Source of the DNA: a virus
Length of the DNA stretch: 64,000 bases
Virus record (IMG/VR): IMGVR_UViG_3300042292_001231
Span: 1-64,000 of that record
Direction: 5' to 3' (one strand)
In this document: positions 21,649 through 28,207 of the stretch, piece after piece
How positions within the stretch are numbered: the stretch's first letter is position 1
Layout of the letters: each line of letters opens with the position of its first letter
Notes under the pieces: model-generated
The model's database searches: none
Told to the model about the DNA's origin: nothing
What the model saw: only the letters and a program-made list of their open reading frames with translations
Made by a program: the position numbers and the translations under genes

Positions 21649-21882
21649 ATGACTGAACTGATGACTGAAGAACAAATAAAAACATATGAAGCTCTTGGCA
21701 TGATGGCCCATAAGCCAGGTGCTTCAGCTGAAGAATTCTTAGTAGAGACTGCAAATTGGCAAGCTGAGATTGAACAGATAATAAAAGAACCTTCTTTCAC
21801 TGTTCCAAAAGGATTGACCCGAGAACAAATGAGAGACTGGGTTAGAAAATGTGCAGAAGGCGAAATTGAGGCTGATGCATAA
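21649..21882 (+). CDS. putative antitoxin-like small acidic protein
   Basis: 77 residues, acidic, after AAGGAGAAG. Its position before a RelE-like gene with a 1-nt stop/start overlap, and the palindromic promoter, are what suggest an antitoxin. No DNA-binding motif is recognised in the sequence. Confidence 0.5.
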   Translation: MTELMTEEQIKTYEALGMMAHKPGASAEEFLVETANWQAEIEQIIKEPSFTVPKGLTREQMRDWVRKCAEGEIEADA

Positions 21883-22328
21883 TGGATGTGCAATATAGTA
21901 AAAAGTTCAATGCTTGGTTAGCTAGACAGAATGATGCTGATTTTGATAAAATTTATGATTTTGTTCAACATCTAGAAACTAAAGGTTTTGAGGGTTTGCA
22001 AGGTAGAAATAAAAATTCTAATGAAGCAAATACAAATAAACGAGATTTCTTAGCTAAAGCTGAATATGCTAATAAGTTTCATTTGTGGCATTATCATATT
22101 GGTATTCCTTCTTATATCAAACAGAATCGATATAAGAAATATGAGTTTGGAGATTATGTTTCTGAATTCATAATACATTATCAAATTGTAGATGCGGATA
22201 CTGTCAAGCTAATAAAACTTGATAATCATAAACCTTTTTCAATGCCAGATGAGGCTGAACTAAAAGAAAGGTTTGAGACTTTAGTAAAAAGTTTTTCTTT
22301 ATTACAAGAAAAAATAAAAAGTCTATAA
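21882..22328 (+). CDS. putative RelE-like toxin or host-interaction protein
   Basis: 148 residues: MDVQYSKKFNAWLARQNDAD, then LQGRNKNS near 46, FHLWHYHIGIPSY near 72-84 and VSEFIIHYQIVDADTVKLIK near 99. The order (short helical start, GRNK, LWHYHIGIP, beta strands ending near the C-terminus) resembles RelE-fold toxins found in some phages and plasmids. Toxicity is not demonstrated by sequence. Confidence 0.5.
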   Translation: MDVQYSKKFNAWLARQNDADFDKIYDFVQHLETKGFEGLQGRNKNSNEANTNKRDFLAKAEYANKFHLWHYHIGIPSYIKQNRYKKYEFGDYVSEFIIHYQIVDADTVKLIKLDNHKPFSMPDEAELKERFETLVKSFSLLQEKIKSL

Positions 22329-22331
22329 ATA
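22324..22331 (+). promoter_or_regulatory. T4-type late promoter core
   Basis: TATAAATA, continuing as a short AAAT repeat, 33 bp before the structured RNA at 22364. Confidence 0.45.
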
Positions 22332-22363
22332 AATAAATAACACGTAGTATAAATCATTTCAAC

Positions 22364-22453
22364 ACACTAAAGGTAATAAATCACATGAAGACATTTATGA
22401 GCAAGCGATTTAGATGCCACCATCATCAACGATGGTGCGTTAAACTTTAGTGT
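22364..22453 (+). ncRNA. small structured RNA closed by a 9-bp stem
   Basis: ACACTAAAG (22364-22372) pairs with CTTTAGTGT (22445-22453). Inside is hairpin CACCATC-ATCAAC-GATGGTG. No ORF. A second hairpin follows at 22478-22517 before tRNA-Lys. Confidence 0.5.
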
Positions 22454-22477
22454 CAATTTAGCTCTCATTCATTCGGA

Positions 22478-22519
22478 CTAAGTTGGCACGGTAAATCAAC
22501 TTAGAATGAAAAACGAATG
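22478..22519 (+). ncRNA. hairpin preceding tRNA-Lys
   Basis: CTAAGTTG-GCACGGTAAAT-CAACTTAG (8 bp) inside an outer CATTCG/CGAATG helix whose 3' strand touches the first base of tRNA-Lys. Possibly a processing signal for the tRNA 5' end. Confidence 0.4.
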
Positions 22520-22594
22520 AGACGCTAGCTCAATAGGTAGAGCATCGGATTTTTAATCCGAGGGTTTCGGGTTCAAGCCCCGAGCGTCTCACCA
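22519..22594 (+). tRNA. tRNA-Lys(TTT)
   Basis: 76 nt with ACCA. Acceptor GAGACGC/GCGTCTC, stem TCGGA/TCCGA around TTTTTAA (TTT), T-loop TTCAAGC. Confidence 0.92.
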
Positions 22595-22664
22595 TCAAAA
22601 TAATTTTACTTTTAAAAGTTTTTGTGTTAGAATATCTTTAGTCTAACAAACTTTGAGTAGTAAA

Positions 22665-23195
22665 ATGAAACCAGCAACCGCTTTAGAACAAATTGTAATT
22701 GGACAGATGATGTATTCTGGAATAATTCCATATAGTGGAATATTTCAAATAAATGAATATCATTTACAAAGTTACATTACTCACTATGGTAATATTGCTG
22801 GAAAAACAAATAAAGGAACACATAAAAATTCTAATACTAGATATGCACGACGATTAGCAGGATTAAATTTATTAAAACTTAATTTTCAACGAGATGCAAA
22901 ATTTCATGATATGAAATCTGGAATGATTTATCTCATTGAGAATATAGTATATCCCGATCATTATAAGATTGGTATGACTATTGACCTTCCCTCGAGGTTA
23001 AATTCTTATCAAACTTATGATCCGCTAAGAAGATTTAAAGTATTAAAATATGAGTTTGTATTAGATAGGATTACTGCAGAGAAAAAGATTTTACATCATC
23101 CAGAAATATTTAAAGAAACTGGAGAATGGATTAAAAGAGATAATGCAATAGAAATGTTTGAAAAAATTATTTTTAAAAAGAATTTGGACCTGTAG
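22665..23195 (+). CDS. GIY-YIG/T5orf172-type endonuclease-like protein
   Basis: 176 residues from ATG 22665 (TTG 22653 rejected). The C-terminal half (GMIYLIENIVYPDHYKIGMT, then RLNSYQTYDPLR and ILHHPEIF) matches the T5orf172/MUG113 branch of GIY-YIG nucleases. The N-terminal half is a basic helical DNA-binding-like region. The stop TAG lies inside the acceptor and D region of tRNA-Phe, so this is a third endonuclease gene ending in a tRNA. Confidence 0.7.
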   Translation: MKPATALEQIVIGQMMYSGIIPYSGIFQINEYHLQSYITHYGNIAGKTNKGTHKNSNTRYARRLAGLNLLKLNFQRDAKFHDMKSGMIYLIENIVYPDHYKIGMTIDLPSRLNSYQTYDPLRRFKVLKYEFVLDRITAEKKILHHPEIFKETGEWIKRDNAIEMFEKIIFKKNLDL

Positions 23196-23261
23196 CTCAG
23201 TAGGAAGAGCACGTGCCTGAAGAGCATGGTGTCGATGGTTCGATTCCATCCGGGTCCACCA
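23186..23261 (+). tRNA. tRNA-Phe(GAA)
   Basis: 76 nt with ACCA. Acceptor GGACCTG/CGGGTCC, stem CGTGC/GCATG around CTGAAGA (GAA). The first 10 nt overlap the 3' end of the endonuclease-like gene. Confidence 0.9.
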
Positions 23262-23268
23262 AAGATAT

Positions 23269-23344
23269 AGGTGGTTAGTACAACGGCTAGTATTCCGGCC
23301 TCCAAAGCCGTGGGATTTCAGTTCGAATCTGAAGCCGCCTGCCA
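23269..23344 (+). tRNA. tRNA-Trp(CCA)
   Basis: 76 nt with GCCA. Acceptor AGGTGGT/GCCGCCT, stem CGGC/GCCG around CTCCAAA (CCA), T-arm TTCAG-TTCGAAT-CTGAA. Confidence 0.9.
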
Positions 23345-23385
23345 GATAATATGTGAAAACTGTTAACCAGTTTTACATTTGATGA

Positions 23386-23414
23386 TTTACATTTTTGTCG
23401 CTTGTAGTTATAAT
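23386..23414 (+). promoter_or_regulatory. sigma70-type promoter
   Basis: TTTACA (23386-23391), 17 bp, TATAAT (23409-23414). The imperfect dyad AACTGTTAACCAGTT lies upstream. Confidence 0.7.
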
Positions 23415-23442
23415 AATTACATATTCGAAAATGTAGGAGTAA

Positions 23443-23691
23443 ATGAAAATGTTTTGTAAAAAATATTTGTGGAAAGTATTGGATGAAAACGGTGATTTGA
23501 CTCAAGTAGATACTCACATTTATGGACCTCAATATGATGAGTTCAAATTGAATGATGGTTTATTCAATTCAATTGAGCAGGCTGAAAAAGCTCTTGAAGA
23601 ATACTTAACAAAGTACTATGAGTACTTTGAGCATTATAGTTTTGAGCAATTTGTTTTATTGACAGTGTATAAAAGCCAAACTGAAGAATGA
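23443..23691 (+). CDS. hypothetical protein
   Basis: 82 residues after TAGGAGTAA. Beta-rich start (KYLWKVLDENGDLTQVDTHI), acidic helical end. Overlaps the next gene by 4 nt. Not recognised. Confidence 0.6.
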   Translation: MKMFCKKYLWKVLDENGDLTQVDTHIYGPQYDEFKLNDGLFNSIEQAEKALEEYLTKYYEYFEHYSFEQFVLLTVYKSQTEE

Positions 23692-23951
23692 AGAAAGGTA
23701 CTTTAGTTCAGATACAACCAGTAAAGCAAATAGCAATACTTGTTGAAGATGTGGAACATCATGCATCTAGTGTATTAGCATTGCATATGACACGAGAACA
23801 CCCACGGCCAATGCTGCTTAGACTAGACATAGAAAATGGTTTGCTTTATTTCAGCAATGATAGAGGTCGCTTTTTGCAAGATGGTTATGACTTTGAAGCT
23901 GAACTTATTCAATTGAAACGAATGGTGACATATGCTAAAGTACAGCGTTGA
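23688..23951 (+). CDS. hypothetical protein
   Basis: 87 residues, mixed alpha/beta (GTLVQIQPVKQIAILVEDVE). Overlaps the next gene. Not recognised. Confidence 0.6.
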   Translation: MKKGTLVQIQPVKQIAILVEDVEHHASSVLALHMTREHPRPMLLRLDIENGLLYFSNDRGRFLQDGYDFEAELIQLKRMVTYAKVQR

Positions 23952-24129
23952 AGATAGAGGTGTTGGTCAGATGAGCTTATCTCAGTTATGGAATACGCGA
24001 AAGCAATTGGAAAAAGACATCCAAGATGGAATTGATACTGAAGATACTTGGATAGATTTGGATGTTGTTAACTTTGCAATACGTACAGGAATGCAAGCAT
24101 TACAGGATATTGTCAATGCCAGTAATTAG
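23932..24129 (+). CDS. hypothetical helical protein
   Basis: 65 residues if started at ATG 23932 (GGTGA upstream), or 52 from ATG 23971. The second part (LSQLWNTRKQLEKDIQDGID) is helical and acidic. Function unknown. Confidence 0.5.
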   Translation: MLKYSVEDRGVGQMSLSQLWNTRKQLEKDIQDGIDTEDTWIDLDVVNFAIRTGMQALQDIVNASN

Positions 24130-24268
24130 TGGATTAGCTATTGTAGCAGGATTGTTAGTAGTTTGGGGTATTATCAGATTGAGCCGAGGTCATAAGACAG
24201 AAGGTTCATTAGAAATCTTGGGCGGTTTGATAGAGCTCGTTGGTGAAATCTTAGCTGCATTTTTGTGA
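24116..24268 (+). CDS. 50-residue membrane protein
   Basis: From ATG 24116. First span near 4-22 (ISGLAIVAGLLVVWGIIRL), a short basic loop, then an amphipathic or second span (GLIELVGEILAAFL). Overlaps the upstream gene by 14 nt. Confidence 0.55.
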   Translation: MPVISGLAIVAGLLVVWGIIRLSRGHKTEGSLEILGGLIELVGEILAAFL

Positions 24269-24289
24269 AGTAGTTATCACTTTTAGTTG

Positions 24290-24317
24290 TTTACAAATCT
24301 AGAAAACTGTTTATAAT
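24290..24317 (+). promoter_or_regulatory. sigma70-type promoter with upstream box
   Basis: TTTACA (24290-24295), 16 bp, TATAAT (24312-24317). GTGAAGTAGTTATCAC upstream, leader CATATTCAAACAAACG downstream. Confidence 0.85.
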
Positions 24318-24352
24318 AGACCCATATTCAAACAAACGTATGGAGAACTACG

Positions 24353-24580
24353 ATGAGTACAACATTTCAGTTTGATAATGGCCAACCCAATCTTAATGAG
24401 ATTAGAAAGTTTATTCAAGAGCTTGCAACAACTAATAAGAAGTATGAATTGTCTCGTGAGTTTACTTTGACAATTCATGGTTATCCTACAGGATTTACTT
24501 CATTGGATTGGGTAAAGAACAAGTTTCCTGAATTCCCACTGAAGTACCAAAAGTTAGTTGTTTATCATTGCTCACTATAA
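24353..24580 (+). CDS. hypothetical protein
   Basis: 75 residues after TGGAGAAC. Not recognised; helical middle (LNEIRKFIQELATTNKKYEL). First gene of this unit. Confidence 0.6.
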   Translation: MSTTFQFDNGQPNLNEIRKFIQELATTNKKYELSREFTLTIHGYPTGFTSLDWVKNKFPEFPLKYQKLVVYHCSL

Positions 24581-24599
24581 AAGAGAGGGGGAACCTAAG

Positions 24600-24959
24600 A
24601 TGATTACTGCAAGAGAAGCCGTTGAACTTACCAAAGTTAGCAATACTGTTGTCAAAGAATTTCTTGACAAATTAGATACGAAAGTTAGGGAACATGCTAC
24701 TAACGGTGGGCGAGTTTTGAACTTGACCAAAGAGTTTCCTTCTAAATTTGAACCTAATATTGATGCTCGTGGTATGGTGATATTAACGCCATTTCAAGAA
24801 AAGATTAGAAGTGAAGTGAAAGCTATTGGATTTGGATTTCACGATCAATGCAAAAATCATTATGGTCAGCGGCGGGGCGGTCTCGGTGTTATTGTAGATG
24901 AAAATGATAACTTTATTGAAACACCAGTTACTGAATACTGGTTTGAATTACAATGGTGA
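24600..24959 (+). CDS. hypothetical protein
   Basis: 119 residues from ATG 24600 after GAGGGGGAA. Helical N-terminal half (AREAVELTKVSNTVVKEFLD) and a beta-rich end (GLGVIVDENDNFIETPVTEY). Resembles small conserved proteins of large phages; role unknown. Confidence 0.6.
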   Translation: MITAREAVELTKVSNTVVKEFLDKLDTKVREHATNGGRVLNLTKEFPSKFEPNIDARGMVILTPFQEKIRSEVKAIGFGFHDQCKNHYGQRRGGLGVIVDENDNFIETPVTEYWFELQW

Positions 24960-24968
24960 GAAACTAAG

Positions 24969-25142
24969 ATGAAGAATAAAGCAGTTCAAGAAATGATGGC
25001 AATCCAACATAACGTAAATCCTAAAGATGTTCGTGTGGAATTTACACATGCAGTCGGTTCGGAATACAATTTTGAAGTAACGATTTGGACTGAAGATTTA
25101 TATCAAAAGTATGAAGTAACGGTTCAATCAAAACCATTATAG
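24969..25142 (+). CDS. hypothetical small protein
   Basis: 57 residues from ATG 24969 (GGTGAGAAAC upstream): helix (NKAVQEMMAIQHNVN), then two strands (VRVEFTHAVG, FEVTIWTE). Its stop overlaps the first bases of the tRNA-like gene at 25141. Confidence 0.55.
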   Translation: MKNKAVQEMMAIQHNVNPKDVRVEFTHAVGSEYNFEVTIWTEDLYQKYEVTVQSKPL

Positions 25143-25210
25143 CCTGTCTAGCGGATTCTAGACCCGTCGCTATGAACGATGTAGGAAGTGTTCGACTCAC
25201 TTACAGACTG
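25141..25210 (+). tRNA. tRNA-His-like (anticodon ATG), degenerate
   Basis: Acceptor AGCCTGT/ACAGACT (one C-A mismatch), good T-arm AAGTG-TTCGACT-CACTT, anticodon stem CGTCG/CGATG around CTATGAA, giving ATG (reads CAU, His). D-arm poor, no CCA. A at position 34 is unusual. It would be the only His candidate besides the relic at 4873. Confidence 0.55.
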
Positions 25211-25238
25211 AAAGTTTTAGAGATAGAGAGAATAGACG

Positions 25239-25595
25239 ATGAGTGGATTTCAACGAGGCACAGTTTCACATGAAGCAGAAAATACAGCTCGAGAAGCTGG
25301 CATAGTTCTGATACGGTTTAGAACTTACTATTACTTCTGTAATACTGCAATTGCATTGTGCTTAAAGACAGGTCGTGTTATCCGAAATGACAACATTGAA
25401 TGGGTTACAAAGCAATTAGCACAATACCAATTGCCTGTAGTGTTTACGATTTGGTTTGAGTCAATGTATGATGTTGAACGATATGAACTATTGAAAGTCG
25501 AAGAACAAACTCGCTGTAGCTCAGTTGGAATAGAGCAGAGGGCTTCTATCCCTACGGTCGTGGGTTCAAATCCTACCAGCGAGGCCACCTTATAA
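25239..25595 (+). CDS. hypothetical protein whose frame runs through tRNA-Arg
   Basis: 118 codons after AGAGAGAATAG. The first ~90 residues (SGFQRGTVSHEAENTAREAG and on) look like a normal alpha/beta protein. The last ~28 codons are encoded by the entire tRNA-Arg gene, with no earlier stop. Either the tail is real or the transcript is cut at the tRNA before translation ends. Confidence 0.6.
   Translation: MSGFQRGTVSHEAENTAREAGIVLIRFRTYYYFCNTAIALCLKTGRVIRNDNIEWVTKQLAQYQLPVVFTIWFESMYDVERYELLKVEEQTRCSSVGIEQRASIPTVVGSNPTSEATL
25511..25587 (+). tRNA. tRNA-Arg(TCT)
   Basis: 77 nt with GCCA. Acceptor CTCGCTG/CAGCGAG, stem AGGG/CCCT around CTTCTAT (TCT), T-arm GTGGG-TTCAAAT-CCTAC. Wholly inside the 3' end of CDS 25239-25595. 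Confidence 0.9.
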
Positions 25596-25607
25596 AGTAG
25601 GAGTAAT

Positions 25608-25721
25608 ATGAAAGCATCGCGAAATGAATGGGTAAGAGCTTTATTTGGAAACTTGTTTAGAGACTTAGCATTTGTCTTCGTTGGAATAATTGTTTTACTT
25701 GTAGTACTTTTAGTGATATAA
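25608..25721 (+). CDS. 37-residue membrane peptide
   Basis: MKASRNEWVRALFGNLFRDL then a single span (AFVFVGIIVLLVVLLVI) to the C-terminus. Strong AGTAGGAGT ribosome site 7 nt before the ATG supports translation. Confidence 0.6.
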   Translation: MKASRNEWVRALFGNLFRDLAFVFVGIIVLLVVLLVI

Positions 25722-25733
25722 TAACTAAATCAA

Positions 25734-25829
25734 GTCGAGAGAGTCCAGTGGTGCTGGTACGAATCAATAAGAGCATGATTGGGGATTCCATAAATGTCCG
25801 ACGCAGTTTAAATCTGCATCTCGACTCCA
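25734..25829 (+). tRNA. class II tRNA, possibly Leu(AAG), 9-nt anticodon loop
   Basis: 96 nt with TCCA. Acceptor GTCGAGA/TCTCGAC. The anticodon stem AATCA/TGATT encloses 9 nt (ATAAGAGCA); reading after the T gives AAG. Long variable arm GGGATTCCATAAATGTCC, T-loop TTTAAAT, D-arm non-standard. Identity uncertain. Confidence 0.6.
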
Positions 25830-25837
25830 AACATAAA

Positions 25838-25914
25838 GCCTGAATAGCTCAGTTGGGAGAGCGCCGTCCTTACAAGTCGGAGGTCACTTGGTTCGAACCC
25901 AGTTTCAGGTACCA
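25838..25914 (+). tRNA. tRNA-Val(TAC)
   Basis: 77 nt with ACCA. Acceptor GCCTGAA/TTCAGGT, loop CTTACAA (TAC), T-loop TTCGAAC. The anticodon stem has one T-T mismatch. Confidence 0.9.
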
Positions 25915-25935
25915 AACATTGATAGAGGATTGTGA

Positions 25936-26364
25936 ATGAACCAATATCCACCTGCTCCAAAAGAAACTAAAGAAATGCTGACAGAAGCATTTGCTCAATT
26001 TGCTAAAGAAGTGTTTCAATGTGATTTGAATACTTTGGTCAAGGCTTACATGTCTTACGGACCGGATGGATTCAAGATTGCTAAAGAATTGGACAGTTAT
26101 GGTTGGGACCTTACTATTGACGACGTCAATGAACTTGAAGAACTGCATTGGATTGCAGAATGTGCATTGACTAACGCAAGACAGAAGTGGGTAGAAGACA
26201 ACAAGATTGAACCTCCATTTGAAGTAGGAACTGAATTGATTCATGGTGTCATTACTGGAATTTGCGAACATAGCCCAGCACGTTATTTGGTAAAGCGACC
26301 AACTGATGGGGATACATCAAGATTGTTGGTCAAATTTGAAGATGCAAAACTAAAACATGAATAG
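25936..26364 (+). CDS. hypothetical protein
   Basis: 142 residues after GAGGATTGTG. Helical N-terminal two thirds, then a beta-rich end (GTELIHGVITGICEHSPARY, RLLVKFEDAKLKHE). Not recognised. Confidence 0.65.
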   Translation: MNQYPPAPKETKEMLTEAFAQFAKEVFQCDLNTLVKAYMSYGPDGFKIAKELDSYGWDLTIDDVNELEELHWIAECALTNARQKWVEDNKIEPPFEVGTELIHGVITGICEHSPARYLVKRPTDGDTSRLLVKFEDAKLKHE

Positions 26365-26383
26365 AGAACTCGGAGACAATAGA

Positions 26384-26611
26384 ATGGAAAGTGAACATAA
26401 AATGTGGATATGGCTGGCTGGAATTGGGGCTACTATCGGATTATGTATAGCACTATTAGTTCAAGCTGGCGAAGCAATCAAAGTCAATGCTGGTTTGCAA
26501 GAATGCAAATACGCAGTAGTTGGTTCGGCTGGAATTGTAACTGCATGGTTGAAAGAATGTCCTACGAGTCAAATTGGTCCGATTGTAGTAGATAGTGAAA
26601 ATGTGAAGTAG
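26384..26611 (+). CDS. small membrane protein, paralog of 36538
   Basis: 75 residues from ATG 26384 (CGGAGAC upstream; ATG 26357 also possible). One span near 7-25 (MWIWLAGIGATIGLCIALLV), then AGLQECKY and AWLKECPTSQ. AGLQ.C, then W.K.CPT, recurs in the protein at 36538. The paired Cys may form a disulphide outside the cytoplasm. Confidence 0.65.
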   Translation: MESEHKMWIWLAGIGATIGLCIALLVQAGEAIKVNAGLQECKYAVVGSAGIVTAWLKECPTSQIGPIVVDSENVK

Positions 26612-26627
26612 TTATCAAAAATAACCG

Positions 26628-26655
26628 TTTACATCTGCTAAAAATTGTTTATAAT
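26628..26655 (+). promoter_or_regulatory. sigma70-type promoter with upstream box
   Basis: TTTACA (26628-26633), 16 bp, TATAAT (26650-26655). GTGAAGTAGTTATC plus AAAAATAAC upstream. The transcript would begin just before the structured RNA at 26674. Confidence 0.85.
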
Positions 26656-26673
26656 AGACACATATTCAAAAAG

Positions 26674-26849
26674 AAGGAGTATTTGCGGGAGATACAGTTG
26701 GTGAACGATTCCAACTTATCGATAACATTGGTAGATTTGGTGGTTCTTATCAGCTAAGTTATTCGGGATGTAATGTGGCCGCTTTCTATAGAAGCATAAC
26801 CAAGCCACCATACTGGTGAAAACCCAGTATCTCCTTGCAAATACTCTTT
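26674..26849 (+). ncRNA. structured 5'-leader RNA closed by two stacked stems
   Basis: GAGTATTTGC (26677-26686) pairs perfectly with GCAAATACTC (26837-26846); three more outer pairs are possible. Stacked on it is GGAGATAC (26688-26695) with GTATCTCC (26827-26834). Inner helices include GTTGG/CCAAC and TGGTGG/CCACCA. It starts about 12 nt after the predicted transcription start and precedes gene 26876, so it may be a leader regulator or a separate stable RNA. Confidence 0.65.
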
Positions 26850-26875
26850 ATAGCAAAAAAGTGGAACATAGAAAG

Positions 26876-27091
26876 ATGAGTAAGATTTGTGCTGAACGAG
26901 TAAAAGAAGTGAGTAAGAAGTATGGTGTTAGTTTGCCAACTGCTCATCAATACTTGAAGAAAGAACAAAAGCGAAATGAACTTTTAGAACGTATCAAACT
27001 TTCAACAGATATTACTGACTTGAAAGAAGTCTTATCAGAACTAGTTCGAGAAACATATCCGTCTTTTACTATTCAACGTGGAAATAACTAA
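26876..27091 (+). CDS. hypothetical helix-turn-helix-like protein
   Basis: 71 residues from ATG 26876. AERVKEVSKKYGVSLPTAHQ then YLKKEQKR fits a helix-turn-helix; the rest is helical. Possibly a small DNA-binding regulator. First gene after the leader RNA. Confidence 0.55.
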   Translation: MSKICAERVKEVSKKYGVSLPTAHQYLKKEQKRNELLERIKLSTDITDLKEVLSELVRETYPSFTIQRGNN

Positions 27092-27092
27092 G

Positions 27093-27413
27093 ATGAGCGA
27101 TAATAAAGTTTGGGCAATCATTGATGATATCCGAGAACTCAATTGTGAATTGATTGCAAAGAATGCTCGTGATGGCATCAAAATGGTAATGGAAAATTTT
27201 GACCGAATTGAATGTCTTTGTCTTGACCATGATTTAGGTGAAGCAATGAATGGCTATGATGTATTGTGTCATTTGATGTATAGAGGTTTTGTTCCAGACC
27301 ATGTTCAATTAGTGACGTCAAATCCTGTTGGTCGAACTAATATGGCTCGAGTGTTGGAACATTATGGGTATGAAACGAAAGATGGTCGAAACTTTTACAA
27401 AGTAGAGAAATAA
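27093..27413 (+). CDS. cyclic-phosphate-processing receiver-like protein
   Basis: 106 residues from ATG 27093. Receiver-type core: IIDDIRE near 9, CLDHDLGEAMNGYDVL near 43-58, and VQLVTSNPVGRTNMARVLEH near 71-90. This matches the cREC receiver family predicted to process cyclic phosphates in RNA-repair contexts (established by genome context in the literature, as I recall). Its acidic pocket replaces a phospho-acceptor role. The link to RNA here is inference. Confidence 0.65.
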   Translation: MSDNKVWAIIDDIRELNCELIAKNARDGIKMVMENFDRIECLCLDHDLGEAMNGYDVLCHLMYRGFVPDHVQLVTSNPVGRTNMARVLEHYGYETKDGRNFYKVEK

Positions 27414-27414
27414 G

Positions 27415-27747
27415 ATGAACTATCAAGAAGTCTTCCAATTGAAAACGATGGCTGATACACTACGGGAAGTGGAGCAAATCGAGAATAAGTTTCCGGTGAC
27501 TCCCGAATTATTGGCATCTTTGGTTCAATATTTCAAAGAAAATTTTGAATTTATGACACAGATTTATGCATCAAAACAGATGAAACTAGATATGTTTCAA
27601 GAACTAATGTTGCAGCCTTATTCTGATGCTTGTTGTTGTATGGGTCCTCAAGGTAGTCATCCATACTGTAATTGCACAATGCGAGAACTTCGTTATATGT
27701 ATCGTTATGATATAGCATTAGTTCTTTTGGAAGAAGGATTGATATAA
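27415..27747 (+). CDS. hypothetical Cys-containing helical protein
   Basis: 110 residues. Helical, with a Cys/His-rich stretch (DACCCMGPQGSHPYCNCTMR) near 77-96 that could bind metal. Not recognised. Confidence 0.6.
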   Translation: MNYQEVFQLKTMADTLREVEQIENKFPVTPELLASLVQYFKENFEFMTQIYASKQMKLDMFQELMLQPYSDACCCMGPQGSHPYCNCTMRELRYMYRYDIALVLLEEGLI

Positions 27748-27748
27748 C

Positions 27749-27934
27749 ATGGGTGGAGTAAGACGTAAGAAAGAAGTAAGATATACAATTGAAGAACTTC
27801 AGTCAATGTTACAAACATTTGAAGATACTCATGAAAGAAAAGGTAATGAACCACTTTTGCAATATGATGATGCAGCTATAATGCAACGTGATGGAGCTGA
27901 AGAGTTTTTGGATTGGGTAAAAGAACAATCGTGA
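27749..27934 (+). CDS. hypothetical protein
   Basis: 61 residues; basic start (GGVRRKKEVRYTIEELQ), acidic helical rest. The stop TGA is inside the acceptor of tRNA-Met at 27930, a 5-nt overlap. Confidence 0.55.
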   Translation: MGGVRRKKEVRYTIEELQSMLQTFEDTHERKGNEPLLQYDDAAIMQRDGAEEFLDWVKEQS

Positions 27935-28005
27935 TGTAGCTCAGTCGGTAGAGCAAAGCATTCATAATGCTTGTGTCCTTGGTTCGAATCCAAGCTTCAC
28001 GACCA
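27930..28005 (+). tRNA. tRNA-Met(CAT)
   Basis: 76 nt with ACCA. Acceptor CGTGATG/CTTCACG (one T-T mismatch), stem AAGCA/TGCTT around TTCATAA (CAT), T-loop TTCGAAT. Confidence 0.88.
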
Positions 28006-28018
28006 ATTAGAATAAGAC

Positions 28019-28026
28019 TATAAATA
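28019..28026 (+). promoter_or_regulatory. T4-type late promoter core
   Basis: Exact TATAAATA just before tRNA-Thr(TGT). Confidence 0.4.
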
Positions 28027-28034
28027 AAAAATAT

Positions 28035-28109
28035 GCTCCTATAGTTTAACGGGAAAAACGGCGGCTTTGTAACCCGCGGTTCTCGGGTCAGTTCCGGGTG
28101 GGAGCTCCA
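28035..28109 (+). tRNA. tRNA-Thr(TGT)
   Basis: 75 nt with TCCA. Acceptor GCTCCTA/TGGGAGC, loop TTTGTAA (TGT). T-stem CTCGG/CCGGG around an unusual T-loop GTCAGTT that lacks the TTC motif. Confidence 0.8.
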
Positions 28110-28115
28110 ATTATT

Positions 28116-28191
28116 GCCTCGTTAGCTCAGTTGGTAGAGCAATTCACTAGTAATGAATAGGTCATCTGTTCGAATCAGATACGAGGCTCCA
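28116..28191 (+). tRNA. tRNA-Thr(AGT)
   Basis: 76 nt with TCCA. Acceptor GCCTCGT/ACGAGGC, stem ATTCA/TGAAT around CTAGTAA, anticodon AGT with A at 34. All arms are sound. Confidence 0.88.
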
Positions 28192-28207
28192 TACTATAAG
28201 GTACTAA

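Noticed and set aside
25734-25829. Frameshift-suppressor tRNA because of the 9-nt anticodon loop
   Set aside because: The D-arm is also irregular, so decay or a different fold is as likely; kept only as an uncertain tRNA.
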